A stretch of DNA of 64,000 bases from Lycocorax pyrrhopterus obiensis (taxonomy: Eukaryota; Chordata; Aves; Passeriformes; Paradisaeidae), in NCBI GenBank assembly GCA_014706295.1, contig JACSVZ010000016.1, forward strand, positions 9,467,168 to 9,531,167. The letters run 5' to 3'. The notes below the pieces were generated by a model. That model saw only the letters and a program-made list of their open reading frames with translations. It was not told where the DNA came from and did not search any database. The first letter of the stretch is position 1; each line of letters begins with the position of its first letter. Shown in pieces: positions 37,467-49,972 of this stretch. Both the position numbers and the translations under genes were made by a program.

Positions 37467-40400
37467 TCCAACTCTTGCTAGCATTTTCAAACTTTTGCAT
37501 TATAAAAGTAGTTGCCTGCAGAGCATAGCAGATCATAATTTGAAATCAGATTTTCTGGCATCATTCTCTGCTGTGGACAGTCTTGGTTAGTTTTGCTTTT
37601 ATTGTCCGTTGTGCTCTGCAGAGGAATTTTGTCTTTTGGTTGCTCCCCAGGGACTCAGTTAATTTTACAGTGCAGCCACAATGTGTGGTGTGGCAGTTCA
37701 GTTTCTTCTGGAAAATCTTCTGTGAGTCCTGTTGGGGATGGCAGACTCTCAACAGTAGCACAGAGTGCTTAAAGAAATAACCCAGTGTCAAAATGGGCAA
37801 TGGACACACATCTGCAAGTGGTGTTGCTTACAACAGATTCATGAGGCACAAGCGATTTCCACAAAGCATCCTGGGTGTTTCAGTGCAATAATGCAGGTAC
37901 TCAAAGAGGGAGTGTCAGCCCTTTGCATGTCTGCAGGATCAAACCCTGGGCCTGTGGCTTTGACAGGTGGGATAAAAGAATGAATTTTATTTTGTAGCAC
38001 TAATGTATTCTGTATATCCTGAGAAGCCTGACTTCTTAAGCAGCACCTGATCTCCTACCTCAAAAGAAGAGGCATGTGGTAGAGGGAAGAAGTTTGTTGT
38101 GCATAGACATGTTGGCTGCTCATTTTAGGCAGTCCTCCAGGTGCACAAAATGGCTCCAGATCTGACCTTTGTCGTGACTCATTTACGCTTTAGCCTATAT
38201 CTAAAAGGATGGTCATTATCCTCTGGATATTGGTTTAAGATCATGATGAGTCATTTGGAGTATTTCAGAAAAGTAATGCAGGAAAAGAAAAGTGTGTATG
38301 TTCTTCGGGAATAAGAAGGGGGGATCTCTGAAGTGTTATTTTAAAAAATAGAGATAAATGTGTGTAATTTGCATGTTTAATTTTTGTGATAAAAATGGTA
38401 TAGATTTGTGTAAAACTATACCTACAGTGTAGTTCCTGGATCCATGATTGTGATCCTGTCCTTATTTCTTCAGTATTACATTTCATGGTCTGTTGAAATC
38501 ATGTTTAGGGGGATAAAAATAGTATATCTTCTGTTGTTTTGGCATCCAACCTCTAATTTACAAATATAATTTATGCTAATCTTGAAAGTGCTTCTCAGAT
38601 ACAAAGTAAAATGTGTCATCCTTAGTATATGTGTGTATAATTTATTCTGATGGGGAATAGACATTTCAAAGCCATTTCAGCCCTTCATATGCAGAACATT
38701 TGATATGAGCAGGGCAGCTGAGTGTTCACTGCTGTAAGAGCAAGGAAATGGTTAAAACAGCAGTAGCTACTCTCTTAACCCAGAAAACATAAATGCACCA
38801 TGGGATAAACTGCTGTTTGCACAGTCAAGCCAGCTCGTATAAAATCCTCCCGTTAAGTATTTTTATTCCTTTTGTTTTGCTGATGATTAGTCATTTCTAA
38901 AGAAAATTCTTCCTACGTTATCAGTTAAGTTTTTGGTGACTTTTCTTCCGTCTCTGACTCAGATGGCTCGCCTGGTGGATTAGAAGCGTGTCATGGGGGG
39001 TTAGCTCTGCGTGGGCTTGCAGCTCCCCGGAGGCAAGGAGCCTGGCCATCCATGTACTTCACTTGCCCTGTAATTCATAGATCTCCCCACTCCCACAGAG
39101 GAGCCTGCAAAGACGCCCAGCTCAGTTTCTGCCAGCAGACGAACCAGTATCTGTGATGAGTCTTCTTCAAGCACAAGAGGAGTGAGCAGCTGCTGTTGAA
39201 ATGGTTTCTCTTGGCTGCCTGGAATTTCAACACTTAGAAGGATGGTGACCTTCTATGGTCCCTGACTGGAATGTATCACAGCAAAGAAATGGCAAAACAC
39301 TTTCAAAGATGCCACATCCCCAGCAGAGTACATCCTCCTTCCTCCTGCTTAGCAGGTCAAATCTCATAGTCAGGTGTAGTTCCCTTTTTGAACTTGTGCC
39401 TAAAAAGCAGAAAATCTCATGTAAAGAAGCACAGGAAGAAAAAAGGAAACCATACAAAGATGAGGAGAACTATGAAGTGGTTCTTGGTGCCTGAGGCATG
39501 AAACTAATCTAGTCTAAATTTAAACTGATAGAAGAATTTTTGCATGAAAACCAAGAACAGGAGTAGATAGATGTCTGGGAAGAAAATACATCTCCAGGGT
39601 ATTCTGACTTCATGGTCTTAGTCCCAAGATGTCGACTCCTTACAGCTGCACCGAGGGATTTAATATTCCATTTTGTTTATAGTTAAACAGTAACAACAAG
39701 TAAAACAAAACTTTTCATACAACTATTCATTTGTTTTCCAGGAATTAATTCAGTTTCTGCCTGGACCAAGTAACGAAACTGCACAGAAAATCAATTGTTC
39801 TTTGCAATATTAAATAGGAACAATGCAAACTAAAAAGACCACACTGATTGATGCAGACATTCTCTGGATACTTTTTGTTTGCCATGTATTTTTCAGCAAT
39901 GTGATGAAAATTTGTTTTAGTTTTCTAACTTAACAACTTGAAAATATGTTCACGGTCAACAGGAACGTTCTGACTCATGGCAAAGCAAGGTGGGCATGAC
40001 CTTCTCCACGCTGTTGCATTTAGAGTACTTTCTGTGTTCATTTTTAATGTTTAGTCTTCCTCTGTAACTTTCACTCTTGTGATGTGTAATGAAATGAATA
40101 ATATAAAAGACTTTCTCCTCTGTAGTTCTTCAAAGACATAAACACTTCCATTATTCTGTGCTGTAGTTACATCCATAGTCTGGTATCTGCTTGATAGAAC
40201 AGAGCAGGCAGAGCACCAGAAGTGAGCTCTGATGTGTCCAGCACTGCCATGACCACAGCCTGTGTGCCAGCAGGCTGACACTGCTGTAGGAGCAGCAAGG
40301 CCAGTGTGGTTTAGTGCTAGCCCAGTTCTGACCTCAAAAAACTCAGCTGACAGACAAAACCTGTACTGGAGATACAATGAGGCTCACTGGATCAATCAGT

Positions 40401-42596
40401 CAGATCTCTTGTTCATATTTCAGAAATGAAAGCTGAAATCTGCTGTTGCTGGTTTAAGACAGATCCAGCTGGTTTGGTATTTGCTGTAATGATTTAATTC
40501 CATCACTGTCTGGAAAAGAGAGAGGAATGGGAAGCTTGCTTCCCTTGCAGTGCACCTGAAGAGAGAGTGTGTAACCTGGTAGCACTCGATGGTCTGCATT
40601 GGCCTGGTTAGTTGGGCTTTGGAGAAGTCCTGTAACGTGGTTCTGAAAGGAGAAGGTTCACAACAATCTTCCTAAAGGTGTCTGACATCAACCTTGTGAC
40701 ATTGCCCTTTTCTCCATCCGTGGCAGCATCAGTCACTAGACCTGGGCAAACACTGAAGTGCTTTTTCAACAAAGTCAGCTTTGATGTGTTTAATGTGAAT
40801 GATCATATGATTAATTTTATTGTTATATAACCATGGCTCTCTTTGCAGACAAATGTCTTGCATTTTTAACAGTTACTTAATTCTGTACATAATTCTTTGT
40901 CAGAGAAGCATTTGATCCTGGCCAAGTTCAAACTGAAACTTCCCAGAGGAATAATCCAAATCTGCATTTCCATATGTATTAATAAACTATGTAATACTTG
41001 CAGCAACTCACATAATACAGTTTTGAAATGAGATAGAACTCATTATCAGTACAATGAGGAGCACAGAGTCTTTCCTGTCAGAAATAATGGAGTGAGACCT
41101 CCACAGCTGCTTTCTCTCGATGTCTCTGTAGTCATTGCTGCACAACAAGGTATGTGTCAATCTTTGTCAGCTTAATGTGCTGTAATGGGACACACACTAG
41201 CCCCAGCCAATTCCTGTGGTTGCAAGCAGGATGAGTATATAAATAGATCCTTTCGTTCTGTCTGGGTTCATGGTGTAACAACAGCAGCACTGTGCTTTGC
41301 ACAAGTCCAAATGGACCTTCAGGATGCTGCTGCCTGAGGGCAGGTGATGCCACGTTTGAAATCTGCCATCCTGCTTTTGAACTTGTGCTCTACGTGTGAT
41401 TCTGGAGTTATTCCTTTCTCTTTGCACATGGGGGATTTTGGTCTGCGTTGCTGAGGTGTGAACTTGGCACCCCAGCCTGTGTTGTGCTGGTGTGTACTGC
41501 TCAGGCTCAGCTGGGAAACACCCACTGCCCTACACTGGGAATCACTGCCAGCATAAGTAACAAGCCTAAGCCTTATGTGATCCTGGTCAATGACCAGGGC
41601 CCAGGACCAGGGATTAGAGGCTAGTCTTCTTCAGCTTGTAGTTTGCAGTGCTCAACCAGCAGCTGAGAGTCGGCTCCTGAGCTCAAAGATGAATGGACTC
41701 TCTTTTAGATGTGGCCGAAAGGGCAAAATGGTGCCCTGCTGGTTTTGCCTGGTAGCTGAGCAGAGGATGTAGGAAAGCAAGACCAGATCTACTCCAGCTT
41801 TGATGCTGAACAGCAAGTTCTGTTCCCATGTGTACCTGCAACCTCTCTGACCTGGCTATAGGCTGTTTGCTCTGGAGGAAGTGCAGGAAGCAGGTGAGGT
41901 TTTCATCTGTGATGCTGAAATTCAGCAAAGAATGAAAAATTAAGGGAGGGGAAGGAAAAGAAAGGATGTGATTTAATTGTTTAATGAGACAGTGCCTTTA
42001 GACACCAAATGTACATTTTGTAAGTTTTAATTTCTGGGACACAAGATGCAGCAGTTTGTCAAAAAGCCCCATGCTTCATATTAATGCAGTTCTGTGCATT
42101 CTTAGGAAAAGGCTGAAATACATCACCTCAGTTGGATTTGTGCAAGTCCATCCAGAACAGAACCTGGCTTATAGTGGGTGATTCAAACATCTTCATGCAG
42201 CAGTGAAGTCAATGAAGTAATTAAATAGTGTAAACTGTTAAGAATTGTAATGTTGGAGACATGGCAAACTGAAATTTTCTTTGCTAAATGTGATTATCCA
42301 ATGGACTTAAGACAGGAATCAGACTCCCCACCTGCATTCTTCAGCGTGTTTGGATAGTAATCTTCTTTAAATAATATGACAGGCCCTTTTTGTAGTCCAG
42401 TGTCAGAGGATTATATTATTTTCAGAACAATTTATGAAAGATTAGTAGAGGCATAGTTAATCATTTGGACTAGCTACAGGTTTTTTAGAAATATTCAAAT
42501 TTATGAGTTCTACCTTTTGATCTTTCTGGCTGGAAATCTCTCTGGAATTGATGCCAATTAGGATTTAGTAATAACTTGGTTATGAACATGGACCAG

Positions 42597-42634
42597 TGTG
42601 TGCATATGTGTGTTATGCGTGTGTGCACGTGTTT
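42597..42634 (+). repeat. Imperfect (TG)n tract
   Basis: TGTGTGCATATGTGTGTTAT followed by GCGTGTGTGCACGTGT; a diverged dinucleotide repeat. Confidence 0.85.
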
Positions 42635-43994
42635 ACATATCTGAGTGGGTGTCAGTGCCCCTGGAAAGTGGCACATGGTCAGCTAGACCTGTTCTGTTGT
42701 CAACCAGTTTTGAAAGTGGACATCTCCACTTGGAGAGGAAATGGAATAAAAGTGCAGGGAGAATAATATGCAAACAAGGTTCTGCTTTATCATGCACAAA
42801 GCTGTATATTGCCGGTTGCCAGTCTGAAGCTTTTAGGACAATTAGATACAGCTTGTGATTTACCTACAGTGAAGATGGGGACAGTATCACGAAATGAGGT
42901 GACCTTGCTTACTCTTCACACTGTTCTTGAGAAATGTTCTTGTCTTTTAAAAAAGGAAATGTGTTCCAGCACCAAATAAACTGCACCAGCCCAAGGCAAC
43001 ATGAAGTAAGAAACTTTCAGAGAAGTACACTGACCCTGCATAGAGCTTCCCTCTGTGTGAAGGAGAAACAGGAGCTAATTAGAGCTTTCTGATACTTCAC
43101 AGTTCTTGTACTGACATTTCTATGTGCCCACAGTGGTACCATTTCAAACCCTCTTGCAAAGAGGCCTACGTTGACCTGTGTGTGTTGCTGAGTTTCTTTG
43201 CATAGTCACTGACTTGCCTGAATTGAAATGTGCTGTTGGTTTGCAGTATAAACACCAGTAAGAGCTGTTTTTCAGAACTGATAAGCACAAGTAGAATAGG
43301 AATAATATCAAATTCTCAGCCATGCCACCCACAGGAAAATGCAGTGCTTGGTATGATAGCACTTGTTTCAATTGAACTTTCCTTCTTCTGTGCCTGTGTT
43401 TCTGAATGGCTGGAGGTTATTTTCTTCCTGTTGTCCCACAGTCCATGGCCTTTTCTTCCCCTACACTTGTAATTTACTAGTCTGAAGCTGCTTGTGGTGC
43501 AGATTCATGTGGACTTGATGAGATGTTGAGTTTCCTATATCCAAGTAATTTTTAGAACATTTCTTCTTTACCATTCTTTAGTCTCAAGGGAAACGATTGA
43601 TTGGATCCCACGAGCCTTGTTTCCCAAGCTACATGAGCATCTGTAGTCAAAGATGAGTGTCAGGGAGTGTGGATCGATACACCATGTTGTATTTCTGAAG
43701 TATTATTCTTTGCCCTACTCACAGTCTCTTGTTTTCCTGGAAACTCAGTCCTGACTTTCAATGTTTGAAATTTGTTCTGTAGAAAATTTCTAGTTACAAT
43801 GCTGTGAAACCTGACAAAAGCTTTTCTTGATTTCTTCTTGTAAAATTCTGGGTGCACAGCAGCGTATCTATGTCTCAGTTGTTGGCAGCTTACGTTGAAA
43901 AATAGACTTTTCTAGTAGTCATCTGGTTTTCAGAGAAGAGCATTGCTTGTTTTCAAATTCAAAAACATGATCTGCTCATCACAGGCAGAACTGA

Positions 43995-44423
<429 letters not shown>

Positions 44424-46090
44424 TGATAATCTTGCATTTAAGAATTACCTGTATATTTCCTTATTTGTGTAACAGTGTCAACACAGGTGTCCTAGATCAC
44501 TATTGTCTAAATTTTGGACCAGCTATCCAACTACTTTGGATAGTTTTGCCTTTGACATTTGTCACAGAACTGTACCACCTACATGGACTGGATGAATGGA
44601 TGTATACTGGAGAATGAGTTGCATTTATTCAAAGTGAAGGGGAGAAGAGATTGCTGTCAGCTGGAATGTAGGCCAGTGTTATCTGCCCACAGCCAAGGAC
44701 CACTGACCATATCATTAGCACGGTGCAAACCACAGCCATGCAAAGGGCTCTCCTCAACAAAGGAGTGAAGAATAGAAATTAATAAAAAAGAATACTGCAT
44801 GGCCCTGAAATTCCACAGCAAGGAAATATCATCCAACAGTAAAAATTCAGGCAGGATGATATAATATGTTGCCCAAAGCTTCTGTTTTTGTCTGAGTCTA
44901 CATTTTCTCTTCCCATTCCTCCCAGTTATATTTAAGCCAGTGCAGCATTCAGAGGAGAATTAGCAAATGGTTTTATTAAGGATATTGCTTCTTTACGCTG
45001 CACTGTTAAAGATGAGCTAACACTGTAGGGATCATCTCCTTCCTTTATTCCATGCTGGAAATACATTCTGTGCAGCAGTAGGACCAGATGTACTCCCTCC
45101 TAGGAGAGATCAGGATGACTCTGCTTCACAGTGTGAACAGTAGGAAAGAACCCTTAAGGACAAATGGTTTTGAGCAGTGCTGGTGTCTCCCACTGCTGTG
45201 TTACACATCAGTTTCGACATCCCATGCAGCTCGTTGTCTTCCTTGTGCATATCCCTTTGCTTGGTGGTGTGGCCAGAAGTACTTGTTAGCTACATTCATG
45301 CTATGACCCCTTTTAAGAAAATCTGATTAAAAGAAGTTGTCAGTGATAAGAAAGATGCCAATGAATGTGTAAATCATGGTGACACATATATCTATGATTG
45401 TGAGGTTGAGCACAAGTGCTGAACAAAGCTGTGGATTTATTTATGCTGTTGGTAGTTACTTTGCATATGACATTTTTCATTATTTCCATAGCTTGTCCTC
45501 TTCAGCAACCATGACATCAACTCCATGCAGACTAACATGATAAATGCAAGCATTAAGTAGCTGTCCTTAACAAAGGCAGCTTTCCCCAATTTTACTGGAC
45601 CAAAGCCTACACAGAAACCATTTAACTGGGATTTAAATTCTCATATCAGAAAGTCTTTCAAATTTTAATTTAATATCATAAGAGAATGCATGGCACAAAC
45701 TTCTTGGTCTGATGTGCTCTGAGGTGAAAGGCAGGAGCTCTTATGTTACTCAAAACTTCTTTTAAAAAATACTACATTTTAAAGTCTTTTTATAATTCTC
45801 TAATATATTTCTTAGCGCTCTTTCTTTCTGAATCTGCCCAACCAGCATCACCAAGACTAGATGAAGTTTGTTTTGCAGACAGGGCAGTAGGAAAGGGTTT
45901 AATGATTTCTAATTTGTTTAATGACTATTCCTGCAAGCGTGCATTGAGTCACACAGTACCTTGTGCTGTTCAGTATAGCTGACCTTGGCACTGTCTCTAG
46001 GATGATTAGGAATGGAGTCTGTTTTACATCCATATCCTAGCCCATTTCCTCATTTTCTGAGAACCAAGAGAACTTGACAGACTTGAAGTA

Positions 46091-46117
46091 ACAATAATAA
46101 CAATGATAATGATAATT
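46091..46117 (+). repeat. Imperfect AAT/GATAAT simple repeat
   Basis: ACAATAATAACAATGATAAT continues into another GATAAT unit; an interrupted trinucleotide-type tract. Confidence 0.8.
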
Positions 46118-48850
46118 GAAATACATCCAAATATTTTGCCAGCCTCACAGAAGTTATGGCAGACACTTTAAGCAGCCTTTGTCCTCACAGAACTAGGTTT
46201 TCTTCAGCATTATTGTCATTCTGGAAGGTTCTGAAAATTTTGTTTCCTTTCCCTCATCTTCTTCTGCCATCTGATATTTGAGTCCAAGGAAGGAATATGT
46301 AGTCATGTCCCTTCTGACAGATTTGAAAGTTTGAAATTGGTTGACAGTTCTGTTTCCAAAGACACTTTTCCTCCTTCACTCCACACAGGTTGAGCTTGAT
46401 CTATCCCATCACTTGAGGTTATGAGTGATGTGTGTGGTGCTGCAGCCTCGCTCACTCTGGTTCATCTGTATGACAGTGGTACTGTACCAGAGTCTAAGTA
46501 TTGCAGAGCACCTTGGATTCGTTATTGTAATCAAGAGCTGAATATTCATTGTAAGATCTCTGGAAAGAACTGATGAATGAGTAATCCTCCATCACTAGCA
46601 TAAAAGATAATACCTAAATGTTACCTTTCAGCGCGAATAAATGCCTTCATGGAACATTAAGGATCTCTATGATGTTTAATTTATGACATGTATTGTGTTC
46701 ATTCTGCTGCTTTGCATTTAGAGCAGCAATGGGCACTTTCAGGCTAAAATGAAAAAGTTCCTGGAGGTTTTTGATTGACAGAACCCTTTAATTACACTGT
46801 TGTTTTCATGTGTTCAGAATGTCTGCCCTGCTTCTGTGTATACTGGGGTTTCACCAAAGAGTTTAACAAATAGATCAGATTGTAGGGGGTTTTTTGTTTG
46901 GTTTGGGTTTTTTTAAGGAAGCAGTCAAATTTTTAGCATAGATATACTCAAGGGTGGCACAATATGGTGTTTAGATGAACAGACTGGATTTTTAAGATGT
47001 TTTGCTCTCACTAGGAGATGCTTTGTTATCACCTGTGCACTCCAAGGTAACATGTTTGTTTTGATGAATTTTCACAGTAATCTGGCTAATACAGGAATGT
47101 TTATCTAAAAACTATGGTCATATATTGATGAGAACATCTAGAGATGAGCAGAATAGATGAAAGTCAAAGTTCATTATCTGCCGTATTGACTGATACAAAT
47201 ATTAGACAAGCTTCATCACTGAATATGAAATTATTACTGTTGCTCTAAAATTAATTCCCAGCAAATTTAGTATCTGAAATTTTGCTCAGGGAATCCTCTG
47301 ATTTTACTAGTCTGGTTTTTTGTGGGCCACTGGTTATGTTTTCACCTGTGTAGCAGTTCTCATTCTAGCAGCAAACTTTGAATTCAAGATATTGTAAATC
47401 TGTGTCTTCCCAGTTTCAGGTGAGAAAGTCCATAGGATACAATATTCATGTTGTCTTTCGGAGGTCTTTGAAAGCTCAAGTCCACGAGCAGGCAGGTTTA
47501 ACTTTCAGTCACTGTTGTCCATATTGCACCCAAATATTTGTATATGCATGTGTCTCACACATTTGCATGTACTTGTGGTATTTGCAGGCTGAATGACTAC
47601 AGCCTTTTCCAGGAACTATGGAAAAGAATAATGAAAAACCCTATTGTTTCTCCATCAACTACTGTGGAATCTCTACAAAGGAGTTGACACAAAATTGTTC
47701 CCAGCTCAATTTTTTTTTCATGGCTGTGCAGAATAATTTCAGACTATAATGTCTATTGTCTGACCCTGTGGCTACTTTGAACAGGAATTTGCTACGTTTT
47801 CTAGACAACCAGGGACAGCCTCACCACTCATTTTTATGAAACATGTTTCCTTTTTGTTTTCTGATAGGCATCCTGTTTATACAAACAAAAGCAGTTACTG
47901 ATAGTAACCTTGATACACTTTTTGATCATGGTGAAATCAAAATATTGAATTTATCCCATCATAATATCTGCCATAACATTAGATTCATTTGAGTATGAGT
48001 CTGACTTTAGTGCAGAAGGCGCAGAAGAAATTTGGTCATGAGCTTGAAAGACCTTTTCCTCTTGAAGCACAAATAGCAGCAGTAACACCCACACCGGTTC
48101 TGTGCACTTTTCCTATGAGTGCTCTGGCTTCCATATTTGTGGGAGTGTGAGAATCTTCCCTTAAGTTGCAGTGACACGTATTGGCCCTGTCTCATTGTGC
48201 AGCAACACTTGGGTTTGTTTGGTTCATCCCAGCCTACCTTGGCTCTGCCTGAAAGAGCACTCTCCAGCCAGAAGGCATCATTCTCTTTAGCTTCGTTGCG
48301 GTGCTTCCATACTTTGTGTCCCTTCTTGTGCTTTAATATTCCATTTTTCACTCTTCTGACTGCCTCTCATATGCACCCACTGAATGCCTTCCACCCAATG
48401 CGTTTCTCCTCTGTGACAGATTTCTAGAAAGTGGTTTTTAAAAATGTGGGTTGTCTTTTCTTCAGAGTTTTCAAGCTCTGGTAGGAACAGCAAACAAATG
48501 GAGCTGTGCCCCATGCATCACACGTTGGAAGTGAGAAGTGAACTGAAAAGGGTAATTTAAAATAACATTTCAGCGTGGAAAGCATATCTAATCTTGATCC
48601 TGAAAGGCTCTTTATTGAGAAAATGCAGGAGTGTAATTAATTGATTTGTTTTCAGTGCTCAATCTTACAGAAAAAGGAAGTAATAAAACACTATTATTGG
48701 CTGATGTAACCAGCCTCAAGCAGTATTTTTTGATATGATCACTGCATGGCTACAGGAAAGGTTTGCAGATCTGCTGCAGTGCAAATAAAAATGGAGAGAT
48801 ATAAGTGAACTGCATATTGAAAGTCAATTTTTTGTTAAAATTCTGCTTAG

Positions 48851-48949
48851 TAATATGGATTAATACATTATATAAAGAAATACACATAAAATATATAATT
48901 TAATTATACAATTTAATTTATGTATGTATAATATACACATGTGTAATGA
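48851..48949. repeat. AT-rich low-complexity tract
   Basis: About 100 bases are almost entirely A and T, with repeated AATTTAAT and TATATAAT words and a TATGTATGTATAATATACAC segment. It may be a decayed TA microsatellite. Confidence 0.8.
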
Positions 48950-49910
48950 AAATGCGGATTCTATATGCTTGCATGTACATACAAACGTGCACACAGATAC
49001 AAGTTAAAAACTCAGAGTAGCATTTTCAAAATGCTATTCATGGTTGTAATTCTGCTGCTGCCAGAGCCAAAGGAAAATTTACCTCTGATGTGGGAAAATA
49101 CTTGGCAGGGGACCCACCTCTTGAACCCACTCAATTTGTTTAGTATTTTTCTTCCAAGTGTCTTGGGGAAGAAGATATCCTTCTTGCTGCTGCCTTCTAA
49201 GGCCTTGCAGTGAGCTCAGCAATTTCTAAAGGTGGGCAACTTGTAAGGAAAATTTTTCTCTGGAGAAAAGCAATTACAGTAACTGTAACTGGGGTTGCAG
49301 TCCAGCTGGTCTCTCTCACAAATCTAGTTTTCTCTCAGCTGGAGTGGTGGATCTTCACTGTAAATTTGAACTTTTGCTACTCTCATTAAGCAGAGTTTGG
49401 GTTAAAGGGATTTAGTGCTTTTTCTGGTTTTGCATAGAGCTGGTTTCCTTTTATTTCCTACCTTAGGGAATAATGTATTTAACCTGAACTTTGAAATAGT
49501 GTCCTCTGCAGTAACCATGACGTGTCCTTCCTTATAGCCAGATCTTATTCCCAGATCTTTTCATCCATGCCTACCAAAGGAAGAAATATCATTAATGAGC
49601 CCTATTCAGACCTAATGAGACTAAAGGGACTGACAGATGAGTTCTGGTGGGTTGACCTGTGGGCAGTTTAAGATGCTGCTGCTCTGGGCTGTGTGCTTGG
49701 CCTCCTGCTGACATGACAGCCCAGGGCTGACACAGCACAGAGCAGCGTTTTAGGGACATGTCTTTGAGGCACGAGTGCTGCTGCACCCCATGACAGGAGC
49801 TGTGGCAGAGGAGTGGGGAGGCAGGTCTGGCGAGCAGCATCCTGCAGCGCAGTCTGTCAGAGCCCTGTGCAGTGAGCATGAGACTTGTGCCATGGCTCTT
49901 GCAACGAGCT

Positions 49911-49925
49911 CCCTCGCAGCGAGGG
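49911..49925. repeat. Short hairpin CCCTCG-CAG-CGAGGG
   Basis: This is a perfect 6-bp GC-rich stem with a 3-base loop, immediately upstream of the larger hairpin at 49934. Confidence 0.8.
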
Positions 49926-49933
49926 CCACTTGT

Positions 49934-49972
49934 CACTGCAGCAGCGCTGTGGCCTGCAGTGCTGCTGCAGTG
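49934..49972. repeat. Long inverted repeat / hairpin, 16-bp stem
   Basis: The left arm CACTGCAGCAGCGCTG (49934-49949) pairs with the right arm CAGTGCTGCTGCAGTG (49957-49972). Fifteen pairs are Watson-Crick and one is G-T (G-U in plus-strand RNA), with a 7-base loop TGGCCTG. After one mismatch the stem extends by four more pairs, two of them G-U (49929-49932 with 49974-49977). Either strand could fold, but the wobble pairs favour a plus-strand RNA. Confidence 0.85.

Noticed and set aside
49104..49122. U1 snRNA-like start (ATACTT then GGCAGGGGA)
   Set aside because: Only the first dozen or so bases resemble U1 and the rest does not. There is no promoter element or downstream stem-loop match.
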